DNA of 64,000 bases, from assembly GCA_026913215.1 (NCBI GenBank), contig JAPTYK010000001.1:4278001-4342000 (forward strand). The letters run 5' to 3'. Positions 49,759 to 59,507 of the stretch are shown here, in pieces. The stretch comes from Streptomyces diastatochromogenes. GTDB lineage: Bacteria > Actinomycetota > Actinomycetes > Streptomycetales > Streptomycetaceae. The notes beneath the pieces were generated by a model. That model saw only the letters and a list, made by a program, of their open reading frames with translations. It was not told where the DNA came from and did not search any database. Both the position numbers and the translations under genes were made by a program. The first letter of the stretch is position 1. Every line of letters begins with the position of its first letter.

Positions 49759-50438
49759 TCAAGCGGCGTACGGGCCGCCCACGCCCCACGCCTGGTGCAT
49801 CGCGCCGGCGAACGCGGCCGCGAGCTTGTGCTCGCCGCTCGGGCCGGGGTGCGTGCCGTCGTAGGTGTCCGTCCGGAGGTCGTACGACTCCGGGATCGTC
49901 GCCAGGAGCAGCGGCGAGGCCGCCGTGTCCAGGTCGGCGACCGCCTTCGCGAGGAGCTCGTTGAAGCGGGCGCACTCGGCGGCGAAGGCGGCGTCGTAAC
50001 CGGCGCGGACGTTCGGGATGACCGGCAGGAGGACCGCCCGGACGCGCGGGTTCGCGGCCCGCGCCCCTCCACGAACGCCCGGACGTTCTCCTCCGTCTGG
50101 TCGCTGTTCGTGTAGAAACCCAGGTCGATCAGACCGAGGGAGACCAGCAGCACGTCCGCCCCGGTCGCCCCGACCGCCTCCCCGATCACCGGCGCCATGT
50201 GCAGCCAGCCCTCGCCCCAGCCCGCCAGATGGCGCCGGGCCCCGGCCGGGAACGCCGGATCGGGGTACGCCTCCGAGGCCGGGGCGTCGACGGCGGGGTC
50301 GTACAGCCCGGAGCGCGGGCCCACGATCTCGTACCCGCCGGGGAGCGTCGCCTCCAGGTGCTCCCACATGCGGTAACGCCAGGTCCAGTCGCCGGCGCGT
50401 CCGATGGTCATGCTGTCGCCGACGAACAGAAAACGCAT
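49759..50438 (-). CDS. SGNH/GDSL-family hydrolase
   Basis: An esterase-fold protein of about 226 residues. Block I is MRFLFVGDSMTIGRAG (Ser of GDS); block III-like is VLLVSLGLIDLGF, where the usual Asn of GxND is replaced by Ile; block V is DGTHPGPSGEHKLA (Asp/His). One frame break lies near 50065. ATG 50438 is preferred; GTG 50444 is possible. No signal peptide is seen, so it is probably cytoplasmic. The substrate is unknown. Confidence 0.78.
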
Positions 50439-50505
50439 GCCCACATCTTCCCGGACCCGCGCCCGGCCCTCGACGTGATCCGGGACACGGGCCCGCTTCG
50501 GGGAC

Positions 50506-51346
50506 CTACTTCAGGAAGGAGCCGACCGTCGTCGTGAACCACTCCGCGTCGTCGTGCCACGGGAAGTGACCCGCCCCGCCAGGACCGCGAGCTCGGCCTC
50601 CGGGAACAGCTCCGCGTACGCCGTGGCCGTCGGCACCGGTGTGTTCGCGTCGCCCTCGCCGGCGACGACCAGGACCGGGCGGCCGAACTCCGCGAACGCG
50701 GCGCGCGTGGCGGCCGGTTCGAAGGCGCCCTCGCTCGCGTAGACGCCGGCGGCCTCCCGTTCCGCTGCTTCACCATGTCCGTGTTCCGCTGCCGCGCGGC
50801 CTCGTCCCAGGTCCCGTGGAAGAACGGCGCCACGGCCCGGAACGTCTCCACCGTCCCCGGCCCGCCGCCAGCTCCTCCAGCGCCGCGTACGCCTCCGCGA
50901 ACCACGGCTCCCCTCGCGCCACGCCTGCCGGGCCGCCGCGAGCCGCTCCTCCCCGGACGTTTCGAGCCCCGGGCCGCCGCGCCGGGCGTGACGAGCACGA
51001 GCCGGGCCACCCGCTCCGGACGCCGGGTCACGTACAGCGCGGCCAGGTTCGCGCCCGCCGAGTGCCCGAGCAGGTCGACCGTCTCCAGTCCGAGGTGCGT
51101 CCGCAGCGCCTCCACGTCCTCCACGAGCCGGTCGCAGCGGTACGAGGCCGGGTCCTCCGGCACCGCCGAGGCGCCGGTGCCCCGCAGGTCGAGGCGGATC
51201 ACCGTGCGGTGGGCGCCGAGACCGCCGAGGTCGCCCAGATAGGCGGAGTCCTGCATGGGGCCGCCGGGCAGACAGATCAGCGGCTCGCCGGAACCGGACG
51301 CGTGGTACGCGAGCAGGGTGCCGTCGGGAGCGGAGAAGGTAGGCAT
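50506..51346 (-). CDS. Alpha/beta hydrolase (multiple frame breaks)
   Basis: A serine hydrolase of about 280 residues similar to proline iminopeptidase-type enzymes. It has ICLPGGPMQDSAYLGDLGG (oxyanion loop GGP), IRLDLRGTGASAVPED, nucleophile elbow LLGHSAGANLAALY, GRPVLVVAGEGDANTPV (acid region) and, after frame repair, AGAGHFPWHD (catalytic His). At least four frame breaks occur between 50580 and 50960. ATG 51346 opens MPTFSAPDGTLLAYHASGSG. The GGP loop and the RGTG motif suggest an aminopeptidase-like activity; this is an inference. Confidence 0.72.
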
Positions 51347-51426
51347 GGGCGCGACCATGACAGCGACTCCGACGCAGGTCAAACGGGTTTCCCCGGGTTT
51401 CCCGGGCGCCATGGCAGGCTTGATCC

Positions 51427-52418
51427 ATGCGATCCGCTCTCTGCGCCCTCGGCGCGGCCGCCGCCCTGGTGCTGCTCCCGGCCGCCCACGCCCGTGCCGA
51501 AGGGCAGGACCCCGACCGGGACTTCACGATCGAGGACCCCCGCATCACCGAATCCAGCGGCCTCGCCGCGAGCCGGGCCCACCCCGGGATCTACTGGACG
51601 CACAACGACCAGGACGCCCCCCTGATCTACGGCGTCGACTCCCGTACGGGAAAGACCGTCGCGACCCTGACCATGGCCGGCGTCGGCACCCCCCGCGACA
51701 TGGAAGCCATCTCCATCGGCCCGGACGGCGACATCTACGTCGGCGACATCGGCGACAACCGCGACGGCACCTGGGACCACGTCTGGATCTACCGCTTCCC
51801 CGAGCCCAAGACCCTCAAGGACCAGACCGTCCGGGCGCGGCAGTACGTCGTGAAGTACGCCGACGGCGCCCGCAACGCCGAGGCCCTGATGGTCCACCCC
51901 AAGACCGGCCGCGTCTACATCGCCAGCAAGAACCAGAAGGGCGGCGGCCTCTACGCCGGCCCCGAACACCTCTCCCCGACCGGCACGAACGTCTTCCGGC
52001 GCATCGACGACGTCCCCTGGGTCACCGACGGCGCCTTCTCCCCGGACGGCGACCGCCTCGTCCTCCGCGGCTACTTCAGCGCCGCCGAATACACCTGGCG
52101 GAACGGCCGCCTCGCCGACCAGGGCACCCCTGTCCCCGCCCCCTTCCAGGGCCAGGCCGAATCGGTGACGTACACGACCGACGGCTCGGCCCTCATGTTC
52201 GGCTCGGAGGGCAAGAACAGCCGGGTGGTGCGCGTGGACCGCACGACCGGACGGCCCTCGGAGGAGCCGACGCACACACCGGGCGAGGCGCCGAAGCCCC
52301 CGACGGCGGGCGCCGCCGAGGGCGAGAAGGGAGCGGGAGCGCGACCACCGGCTTCCTCGTCCTCGCCGGCGCCACCGTCCTCGTCGTCGGCGTCAAACGC
52401 CTGCTGCGCCGGGACTGA
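51427..52418 (+). CDS. Secreted beta-propeller-like protein with C-terminal anchor
   Basis: About 330 residues. The signal peptide is MRSALCALGAAAALVLLPAA, cleaved near ARAEG. The mature part holds propeller-like strands: RITESSGLAASRAHPGIYWT, HNDQDAPLIYGVDSRTGK, GDIYVGDIGDNRDGTWDHVW, TDGAFSPDGDRLVLRGYFSA. A Pro/Thr-rich spacer (PTHTPGEAPKPPTAG) leads, after a frame break near 52330, to a membrane helix and basic tail (TTGFLVLAGATVLVVGVKRL then LRRD). It is therefore probably surface-anchored. The function is unknown. Confidence 0.75.
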
Positions 52419-52436
52419 CCCACCGGGGACGGCGGA

Positions 52437-53017
52437 TCAGCAGGGGCTCAGGTAGTACACCCAACTCCAGTCCGCGTGGGCGTCGGAGCTGGGGCCGCCG
52501 GGCGAGGTCCAGCGGAGGACCTTCGCCTTGTCGTAGAACTTCGCGTACAGGGTCGACTTCTGGTTGTTGATCCACGAACCGGTCGTGGACCAGCCGATGG
52601 GGTTCAGGGTGTTGCAGTCGAAGAAGTTCATCTGATCGCCCGTGAAGTTCTCGTACTTGTAGGCGCACACGTACGTGTAGGGGCAGCCCGCCAGCAGGCC
52701 GGCGCCCGCGTCCTTCGTGTCGAGGTCCCGGGCGCGCTTCTCCCCGGGCAGTGTGAGCAGCAGTTCGCCGCCCGGCAGAGCGATCTTGTTCGCGCCGACC
52801 TGGGTTCCCCCGGTCTTGGCGAGGTAGCCGTCGACTCGGTTCTGCAGGCTCTTCGCCTGCGCGCCGGTCAGCCCGGCGGATCTGGCCTGCGCCGCGAACG
52901 CGTCGCCGCCCGTCGCCGCACCGGCCGTGCCGGGTGCGGCCGCGAACGCCGCGAGCGTCATCGCCAGGGCGGCGACGGCCTTCCCCCGCGCGTCCGTAAG
53001 CTCTTCTGCTCTGCCAC
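52437..53017 (-). CDS. Secreted peptidase inhibitor I36-like protein
   Basis: A small exported protein. After a signal sequence ending near AGAATGGDAF, a ~60-residue helical propeptide-like part follows (LTGAQAKSLQNRVDGYLAKT). The C-terminal domain has CPYTYVCAYKYENFTGDQMN then FFDC and the end WSWVYYLSPC. The Cys and aromatic spacing resembles family I36 metalloprotease inhibitors (SMPI-like, beta/gamma-crystallin fold). GTG 53017, with AGAGGTGAT upstream, is the likely start, but a frame break near 52990 separates it from the signal sequence. ATG 52961 would leave a truncated signal. Confidence 0.6.
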
Positions 53018-53231
53018 TGGATCACCTCTGCTTCTCTTGTCCCCGGCGCGGTGCCGGGCCGGTCACCACTGTGCGGTGCGCGGTCCGGGCGCGTCGTTGG
53101 CGACGAGCGCAGAGTCGCTTGGCATCGAACGCAAAAGGCCGCTGTTTTCAAGCGAGTTGACCGACATCCCGCTGTCGCGGCCCCCGCCCGCCACCCACGA
53201 TGGGCGTGCACACGTCACTAGGAGGGTGAGG

Positions 53232-54262
53232 GTGAGCGCATCCGTCTCCACCATGGACTTCAGCGCACGCGAGGGCTTCGAGTGGTGGGCGCAGATGATC
53301 GACGAAGCGGTCATGCGGGTGTCGATCACCAGCCCGTACGTCGACCGCTTCCAGGCGACCACCACGGCGATCCAGCTGGGCGACACCGACCTCGCCACCT
53401 TCGCCTTCTCCCCGCTGTCCGCCCGGCGGGACGCCGGCCAGATCCGGCGCGGGGACCCCGAGGACTACTTCCTCTTCCTCGTCCACGGCAGCTCCATCGG
53501 CATGGAACAGCGCCGCAACAACTCCCTCCTCCGCGTGGGGGACCTGGCGGTCTTCGACTCCTCGCACCCCCTGATCAGCGAGTTCCGCGACGAGGGGCGG
53601 CTCCCCGAGGTCAGTCTGCTGCGACTGCCCCGGGCCCGCCTCCCGCTGCCCCAGGACCGGATGGACCGCCTGCTCAGCACCGCACTGCCCTCCCGGACCG
53701 GCTCGGGGCGCTGCTCGCCTCCTACCTGAACGGGCTCCGCACCCAGGTCGCCGGCTGCGACGCCGCCGAGCTGCGCCGCCTCGGCGGCATCGCGAGCGAC
53801 CTCGTCGCCGCCTTCCTCTCCACCGCCGGCGACAGCCCCGTACCCCTGTCGGCAGAGACCCGGCAGCAGGTCCTGCGGGCCCGCATCCGCGCCTTCGTCG
53901 ACCACAACCTGCCCGACCCCGGGCTCAGCCCCGCCGTCGTCGCGGCCCACCACCACATCTCCGTACGCCTGCTCCACCTGCTCTTCCGCGAGGAACCGGA
54001 GACGATCGGCGCCACGATCCGGCGGCTCCGCCTCGAACGCAGCCGCGCCGACCTCGCCGACCCGCGCCTCGGCCACCGCGCGATCGGCGAGATCGCGAGC
54101 CGGTGGGGCTTCCGGCACCAGGCCGACTTCAGCCGGGCCTTCCGCCGCGCGTACGGCATGGCACCGAGCGACTTCCGGCAGGAGAGGTCACCGACCCCGC
54201 CGCGCACGCCGAAGGGCCCGGCGCGGACGGTGTCCGGCGCCGGGCCCTTCGTACGACCGTGA
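53232..54262 (+). CDS. AraC-family regulator (AraC-binding-like domain)
   Basis: About 343 residues. An N-terminal AraC-binding-like domain (ATFAFSPLSARRDAGQIRRG, YFLFLVHGSSIGMEQRRNN, GDLAVFDSSHPL) is followed by a C-terminal double helix-turn-helix (LSPAVVAAHHHISVRLLHLL; AIGEIASRWGFRHQADFSRA then FRRAYGMAPSDFR). One frame break falls near 53700. GTG 53232 follows AGGAGG. The coding end runs through a strong hairpin terminator, so the last ~20 residues may be adventitious. The ligand and targets are unknown. Confidence 0.82.
54211..54250. terminator. Hairpin terminator between AraC gene and serC
   Basis: GAAGGGCCCGGCGC (54211-54224) pairs with GCGCCGGGCCCTTC (54237-54250). The loop GGACGGTGTCCG can pair further. 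It lies just before the AraC-gene stop and could terminate both convergent transcripts. Confidence 0.75.
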
Positions 54263-54325
54263 AGGTCGGAGCTGCCTGATCGTGAGGGTCAGAGCTGCCC
54301 GACCGTGAGCGTCAGAGCTGGCCGA
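54256..54325. repeat. Triplicated ~23-bp unit covering the 3' end of serC
   Basis: Three successive copies of a unit like gaccgtgagcgtcagagctg plus three bases run from the AraC-gene stop into the last codons and stop of serC. The copies beyond the stop duplicate the final GQL-stop codons. Confidence 0.75.
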
Positions 54326-55430
54326 TGACGTAGTCGATGCAGGCCGTCAGCGCCCGCACGTCGGCCGGGTCGATGGCCGGGAACATCGCGATGCGGAGCT
54401 GGTTGCGGCCCAGCTTGCGGTAGGGCTCGGTGTCGACGATGCCGTTGGCGCGCAGGACCTTGGCGACGGCGGCGGCGTCGACGTCGTCGGTGAAGTCGAT
54501 CGTGCCGATGACCTGGGAGCGCTTGGCCGGGTCCGTCACGAACGGCGAGGCGTACTTGGACTCCTCGGCCCACGTGTAGAGGGCGTCCGAGGACTCCTTC
54601 GTCCGGGCCACGGCCCAGTCCAGACCGCCCTGGCCGTTGATCCACTTCAGCTGCTCGTTGAGCAGGAAGAGGGTCGAGAGGGCCGGGGTGTTGTACGTCT
54701 GGTTCTTGAGGGAGTTGTCGATCGCCGTCGGGAGCGAGAAGAACTCGGGGATGTGACGGCCCGAGCCGTGGATCTTCTGCGCCCGCTCCAGGGCGGCCGG
54801 GGAGAAGGCCGCGAGCCACAGGCCGCCCTCGGCGGCGAAGGACTTCTGCGGGGCGAAGTAGTAGACGTCCGTCTCGGCGATGTCGACCGGGAGGCCGCCC
54901 GCGCCGGAGGTCGCGTCGACCAGGACGAGCGCGCCCTCGTCGGCGCCCGCGACCCGCTTGATCGGGGCGGCGACACCGGTGGAGGTCTCGTTGTGGGTGT
55001 ACGCGTAGACGTCGACGCCCGCCTCGGCCACCGGCTCCGGGTGGGTGCCCGGGTCGGAGGAGACCACGGTCGGCTCGGCGAGCCAGGGAGCCAGCTTGGC
55101 GGCCTTCGCGAACTTGGAGGAGAACTCGCCGAAGGTGAGGTGCTGCGACTTGTTCTCGATGAGTCCGTGGGTCGCGACGTCCCAGAAGGCGGTGGAGCCG
55201 CCGTTGCCCAGGACCACCTCGTAGCCCTCGGGCAGCGAGAAGAGGTCGGAGATGCCGGCACGTACCTCGCCGACCAGGTTCTTGACCGGAGCCTGGCGGT
55301 GGGACGTGCCGAGGAGGGAGGTGCCGGTGGCGGCCAGGGCGTCCAGCGCCTCCGTACGCACCTTGGAGGGGCCCGCGCCGAAACGGCCGTCGGCGGGCTT
55401 GATGTCAGCGGGAATCTGGATCTCAGCCAC
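54312..55430 (-). CDS. serC: Phosphoserine transaminase SerC
   Basis: A 372-residue intact PLP-dependent aminotransferase of the actinobacterial SerC type. It converts 3-phosphohydroxypyruvate and glutamate to phosphoserine in serine synthesis. The N-terminus is RFGAGPSKVRTEALDALAAT. The glycine-rich PLP phosphate loop is GNGGSTAFWD. The aspartate in LVLVDATSGAGGLPVDI and the Schiff-base Lys196 in YFAPQKSFAAEGG are present. GTG 55430 is the start (VAEIQIPADIKPADGRFG). It stands alone, divergent from the FAD/Fe-S oxidoreductase. Confidence 0.94.
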   Translation of the reverse strand: MAEIQIPADIKPADGRFGAGPSKVRTEALDALAATGTSLLGTSHRQAPVKNLVGEVRAGISDLFSLPEGYEVVLGNGGSTAFWDVATHGLIENKSQHLTFGEFSSKFAKAAKLAPWLAEPTVVSSDPGTHPEPVAEAGVDVYAYTHNETSTGVAAPIKRVAGADEGALVLVDATSGAGGLPVDIAETDVYYFAPQKSFAAEGGLWLAAFSPAALERAQKIHGSGRHIPEFFSLPTAIDNSLKNQTYNTPALSTLFLLNEQLKWINGQGGLDWAVARTKESSDALYTWAEESKYASPFVTDPAKRSQVIGTIDFTDDVDAAAVAKVLRANGIVDTEPYRKLGRNQLRIAMFPAIDPADVRALTACIDYVIGQL

Positions 55431-55511
55431 GAGGCGGAGAGTATCGGGTCGGGGAGGGGCCGGTCGCCGGATGTCCGCCCGATGAGACGAGGACTGAGAC
55501 ATCCTGGGCTT

Positions 55512-58500
55512 GTGGGAACACACGAGGAAGACCTGCCCGGACTCGCCTCCGCGCTGCGCGCCGCAGTGCGCGGAGACGTCGATTTCTCCGCCACCGCCAG
55601 GGCGCTCGCGACGATGGACGCCTCCAACTACCGCCGCGTGCCTGCCGGTACGGTCGCCCCGCGCGACGCCGACGACGTCGCCGCCGTCCTGGAGGTCTGC
55701 CGGGCGCACGGCACCACCCCGGTCGTCGCACGGGGCGCCGGCACCTCCATCGGAGGCCAGGCCACCGGCACCGGCGTCGTGCTCGACCTCACACGGCACA
55801 TGGGCGGGATCGTCTCCCTCGACCCCGAGGCGCGGACGGCCGTCGTCCGGCCCGGCCTCGTCCTCGACCGGCTGCGCGACGCGGCCCGCCCCACGGGCTG
55901 ACCTTCGGCCCCGACCCGTCCACCCACAGCCGCTGCACCCTCGGCGGCATGATCGGCAACAACGCCTGCGGGGCGCACTCGGTCGCCTGGGGGACCACGG
56001 CGGACAACGTGCGCTCCCTGGAAGTGGTGACCTACCGGGGCGAGAGGTTGACGTTGGGCCGGGACGGCCGGGGCGCCCCCGCCGGACTCCTCGACCTCGT
56101 CGACCGCAACCTCGCCCTCCTGCGGACCGGCTACCCGGAAGGACTCCCGCGCCGCATCTCGGGGTACGCCCTCGACGCCCTGCTCCCCGAGCGGGGCCGC
56201 GACGTCGTCCGCTCCTTCGTCGGCAGCGAGGGAACCCTGGGGGTCGTGACGGAGGCGACCGTCACCCTCGTCCCCCTGCCCGCCGAACCGGTCCTCGTCG
56301 TCCTCGGCTACGCGGACGAGACCGCGGCGGCGGACGCGGCGGCGGGACTGCTCCCGTACGGGCCGCTGACGGTGGAGGGGATGGCGGCGGATCTTGTACG
56401 GGGAGCTTCGGGGGCGGGTGGCCGGGGGGTGGGTGCCTCGGGGGCGGACGTCTCGGGGTGGGGGGCCTCGGGGGCGGGTGCTTCAGGGCGCGGTGCTTCG
56501 GGGTGGGGCGCCTCGGGGTCGGGTGCTTCAGGGCGCTGTGCTTCGGGGCGGGGTGCTTCGGGGTCGGGTGCTTCGGGGCGCGGTGCTTCGGGGTGGAGTG
56601 CCTCGGGGTCGGGTGCCTCGGGGTGGGGTGCTTCGGGGTGGAGTGCCTCGGGGTCGGGTGCCTCGGGTGGGTGGTGCCTCCGGGCGGGGTGCCGCCGGGC
56701 CAGGGGCTTCCATGCTCCCGAAGGGTGCGGCGTGGCTGTTCTGCGAGGTGGACGGGAGGCGGCGGCGCGGGCGCTGGTCCGGGCGGCCGACGCGCTGGAC
56801 GCGGCCGTGGTCCGGGACGCGGCCGGGCAGCGGGCGCTGTGGCGGATCCGGGAGGACGCGGCGGGGCGGCGACCCGGATGCCGGGCGGCGGGGACGCCTG
56901 GCCGGGCTGGGAGGACTGCGCGGTGCCGCCGGCCCGCCTGGGCGCGTACCTGCGTGACTTCCGGTCGCTCCTCGCGGACTTCGGCCTCAGGGGAGTCCCG
57001 TACGGGCACTTCGGCGACGGCTGCGTGCACGTCCGCATCGACTTCGACCTGTGGACGGGGAAGGGCGTACGGGACTTCCGCCGCTTCTCCGAGGCCGTCG
57101 CCGACCTCGTGGTCGCCCACGGCGGCTCTCTCTCCGGCGAGCACGGCGACGGGCAGGCGCGGGCCGAGCTGCTCCCGAGGATGTACGGGGAGGAGCTCGT
57201 CGGCCTCTTCGGCGCGGTCAAGGACGTGTGGGACCCGGACGGGGGCCTGAACCCGGGGATGCTGGTGCGGCCGAGGCGGCTGGACGAGGGGCTGCGCTTC
57301 GAGGGCCTCCTGCCGCTGGTGGGCGCGGGTGGGGGTGTGGGTGCGGGTGCGGACGTGGACGCGGGTACGGGTGCGGGTGCGGGCGCGGGTGTGGGTGCGG
57401 ACGTGGGAGGGCCGCCGCCCGGTGCGTGGGCGTGGCGAAGTGCCGGGTGGAGGGGCCGAGCGCCGGGCCCGGGGTGATGTGTCCCTCGTACCGGGCGACG
57501 GGGGAGGAGAAGCACTCCACCCGGGGCCGGGCGCGGCTGCTGCACGAGATGGCGATCGGCGAGGTGATCACCGACGGCTGGCGTTCGGAGGAGGTGCGGG
57601 AGGCCCTCGACCTGTGCCTGTCCTGCAAGGGCTGCCGGAGCGACTGCCCGGTGGGCGTCGACATGGCGGCGTACAAGGCGGAGTTCCTCGACCGGCACTA
57701 CGCGCGGCGGCCCCTCGCGCGGCCGCGCTCGCACTGGACGATGGGCCGCCTCCGGGCTGGCTGGCGCACTTCGGGCGGGGCCTCAACGCGGCGATGGCGC
57801 TGCCGTTCGCGGCGCGGCTCGCGGGGTGACGCCGGAGCGGACGATGCCGAGGGTCGCGGACGTGTCCTTCGTGGCGTGGTTCGCCGACCGCGCCTCGAAC
57901 CGCCCGCCGTCGCTCACCCTGTGGCCGGACACCTTCACCAACCACCTGGCGCCGCAGGTCGGCGAGGCGGCCGTCCGCGTCCTGGAGGACGCGGGGCTGG
58001 GCGTGGACCTGCCCCCGGGCCGGGTCTGCTGCGGACTCACGTACGTCTCGACGGGCCAGCTGGGCGCGGCCCGGAAGGTGATGCGGCGGATGCTGGACGT
58101 GATGGGGGAGGGAGCGGGGGAAGGACAGGGACAGGGGCAGGGGCAGGGGCAGGGACAGGGGAAGAGGGAGAGGCCGGTGGTCGTTCTGGAGCCCTCCTGT
58201 GCGGCGACCCTCCGCACCGACCTGCCGGAGCTGCTGCCGGACGACCCGCGCGCCGCGCGCCTCGCGGAATCGGTCCTCACCTTCGCGGAGGCCCTGGAGG
58301 CCCTGGCCCCCGACTGGACCCCGCCCGCCTCGACCGCCCGGTCACCGGCCAGACCCACTGCCACCAGCACGCCGTCCTGGGCGACGCGGCGGACCGGCGC
58401 CTGCGGGAACGGGCGGGTCTGGTGGGCGAGTTGGCGGGCGGCTGCTGCGGCCTGGCGGGCAACTTCGGCTTCGAACCGGGCCACTACGAGGTGTCGGTGG

Positions 58501-58661
58501 CCTGTGCGGAGGACCAACTCCTGCCGGCCCTCCGAGGGGCGGGGGACGCGACCGTCCTGGCGGACGGCTTCTCGTGCCGGACGCAGGTCGGGGACCTGAC
58601 GGAGCTCCGGGCCCGTCACCTGGCGGAACTGCTGGCGGAGGGGGTGGAGGAGGGGCTGTAG
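55512..58661 (+). CDS. FAD/Fe-S oxidoreductase (D-lactate/glycolate dehydrogenase-like) with repeat insertions
   Basis: A fused flavin and iron-sulfur oxidoreductase of about 1,000 residues. The FAD_binding_4 domain has VVARGAGTSIGGQATGTGVV and TLGGMIGNNACGAHS. The FAD-oxidase C-terminal domain has SGEHGDGQARAELLPRMYG. The 4Fe-4S module is CLSCKGCRSDCPVGVDMAAY. Two CCG-type (DUF224) halves follow (RVCCGLTYVSTGQL; EPSCAATL; CHQHAVLGD; GGCCGLAGNFGFEPGHYEVS). It probably oxidises a 2-hydroxy acid and passes electrons to the respiratory chain. Repeat-coded insertions lie at 56397-56672, ~57320-57415 and 58105-58165. Frame breaks occur near 55895, 56690, 56870, 57430, 57760 and 58330. GTG 55512 lacks a strong ribosome-binding site. 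Confidence 0.82.
56397..56672. repeat. 15-bp tandem repeat coding GASGx
   Basis: About 17 units of the type ggtgcttcggggcgc give GASG plus R, W, S or A in the gene frame. They are inserted between ADLVR and LPKGAAWLF of the FAD oxidase, where relatives have only a few residues. Confidence 0.88.
58105..58165. repeat. Short GQ-coding hexamer repeat
   Basis: Repeats of ggacag/gggcag code GEGQGQGQGQGQGQGKRE in the CCG-domain part of the oxidoreductase gene. Confidence 0.85.
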
Positions 58662-58679
58662 GGCTGCTCGCCCGACGGC

Positions 58680-59472
58680 TCAGGCGGTGTTCTTGGTGAC
58701 GAAGTCCGCGATGGCGTCCTGCATCTGCTGGAGGCCGGGTTCTTCGAGCGGGTAGTGGCCGGCGTTGTCGAGCATGACGGTGTCGACGGGGACCTTCGTG
58801 ATCCGGGAGAGGACGGGCACGCTGAGGTGGTGCGGGGTCCAGCGGTCCTCGGCGGGCTGGGTGAGCAGCACGGGGCAGGCGTCGAAGTCCGGCGGTTCGA
58901 CGGCCGGGGCGTAGTTCGCGTAGCTGTCGAGGAAGCGGACGCTGACCCAGTTGGCGGCCGAAGTGCGGTCCTTCATCAGGACCTTCATGGCCGCCGGGTC
59001 GTTCGCGAGCGCCGACATCTTGGACGCGAGGCTCATCGGGTACTTCGCGGAGGCGGCCGGCGTCTTCGCGAGCAGACCCATGAGGGGGACGCCCGCGCGG
59101 GCGGTGAGCCTGTCGTGGGAGGTCTCGTCGCGGACCCGCTGGTCGCGCTGGTCGAGGAAGGTCATGCCGACGATGCCGCGCAGGGTCCCGCGGGCGCCGA
59201 GGATGAGCGACATCTGCCGGCCGTTGGTGCCGACCCCGTGGTGGAGGACGACCTTGGCCTTCGCGTCCGGGTCGCGGTACCGGTCGAGGTGCACGCGGTG
59301 ACCGCGCCAGTCCCAGAACTCCTCCTCCGGCGCGCTCGCGTCGGTCAGCCGCAGCCGCTCGGGCAGGAACCGCTGGAGCTCGCGCCAGGCCTGCTGGTCG
59401 CGGTAGTAGGTGGGCGTGGGCGTGGGGTGGGGGCGGGCGTGGTATGGGCGTGGGGTTGGTGGTGCTGTTCAT
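58680..59472 (-). CDS. Alpha/beta-hydrolase-like protein lacking the nucleophile elbow
   Basis: About 263 residues. The N-terminus has a low-complexity Pro/Thr stretch and a frame break near 59410. Then come FWDWRGHRVHLDRYRDPDAK, VVLHHGVGTNGRQMSLILGA (oxyanion-loop HHG), RGIVGMTFLDQRDQRVRDET, LLTQPAEDRWTPHHLS (acid region) and VMLDNAGHYPLEEPG (catalytic His). The nucleophile motif G-x-S-x-G, expected between SLILGA and RGIVGM, is absent, as if about 60 residues had been lost in-frame. ATG 59472 has GGAAGG upstream. It follows the TetR gene by 35 bp and is probably its operon partner. Confidence 0.75.
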
Positions 59473-59507
59473 GAGGGGTGCCTTCCGGCAGGGCCCGGCC
59501 CGTGGGG

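Noticed and set aside
56262..57734. A long minus-strand frame rich in PEAP repeats opposite the FAD oxidase
   Set aside because: It is the complement of the GASGx-coding repeats and conserved oxidoreductase segments on the + strand; it has no start signals or recognisable domain.
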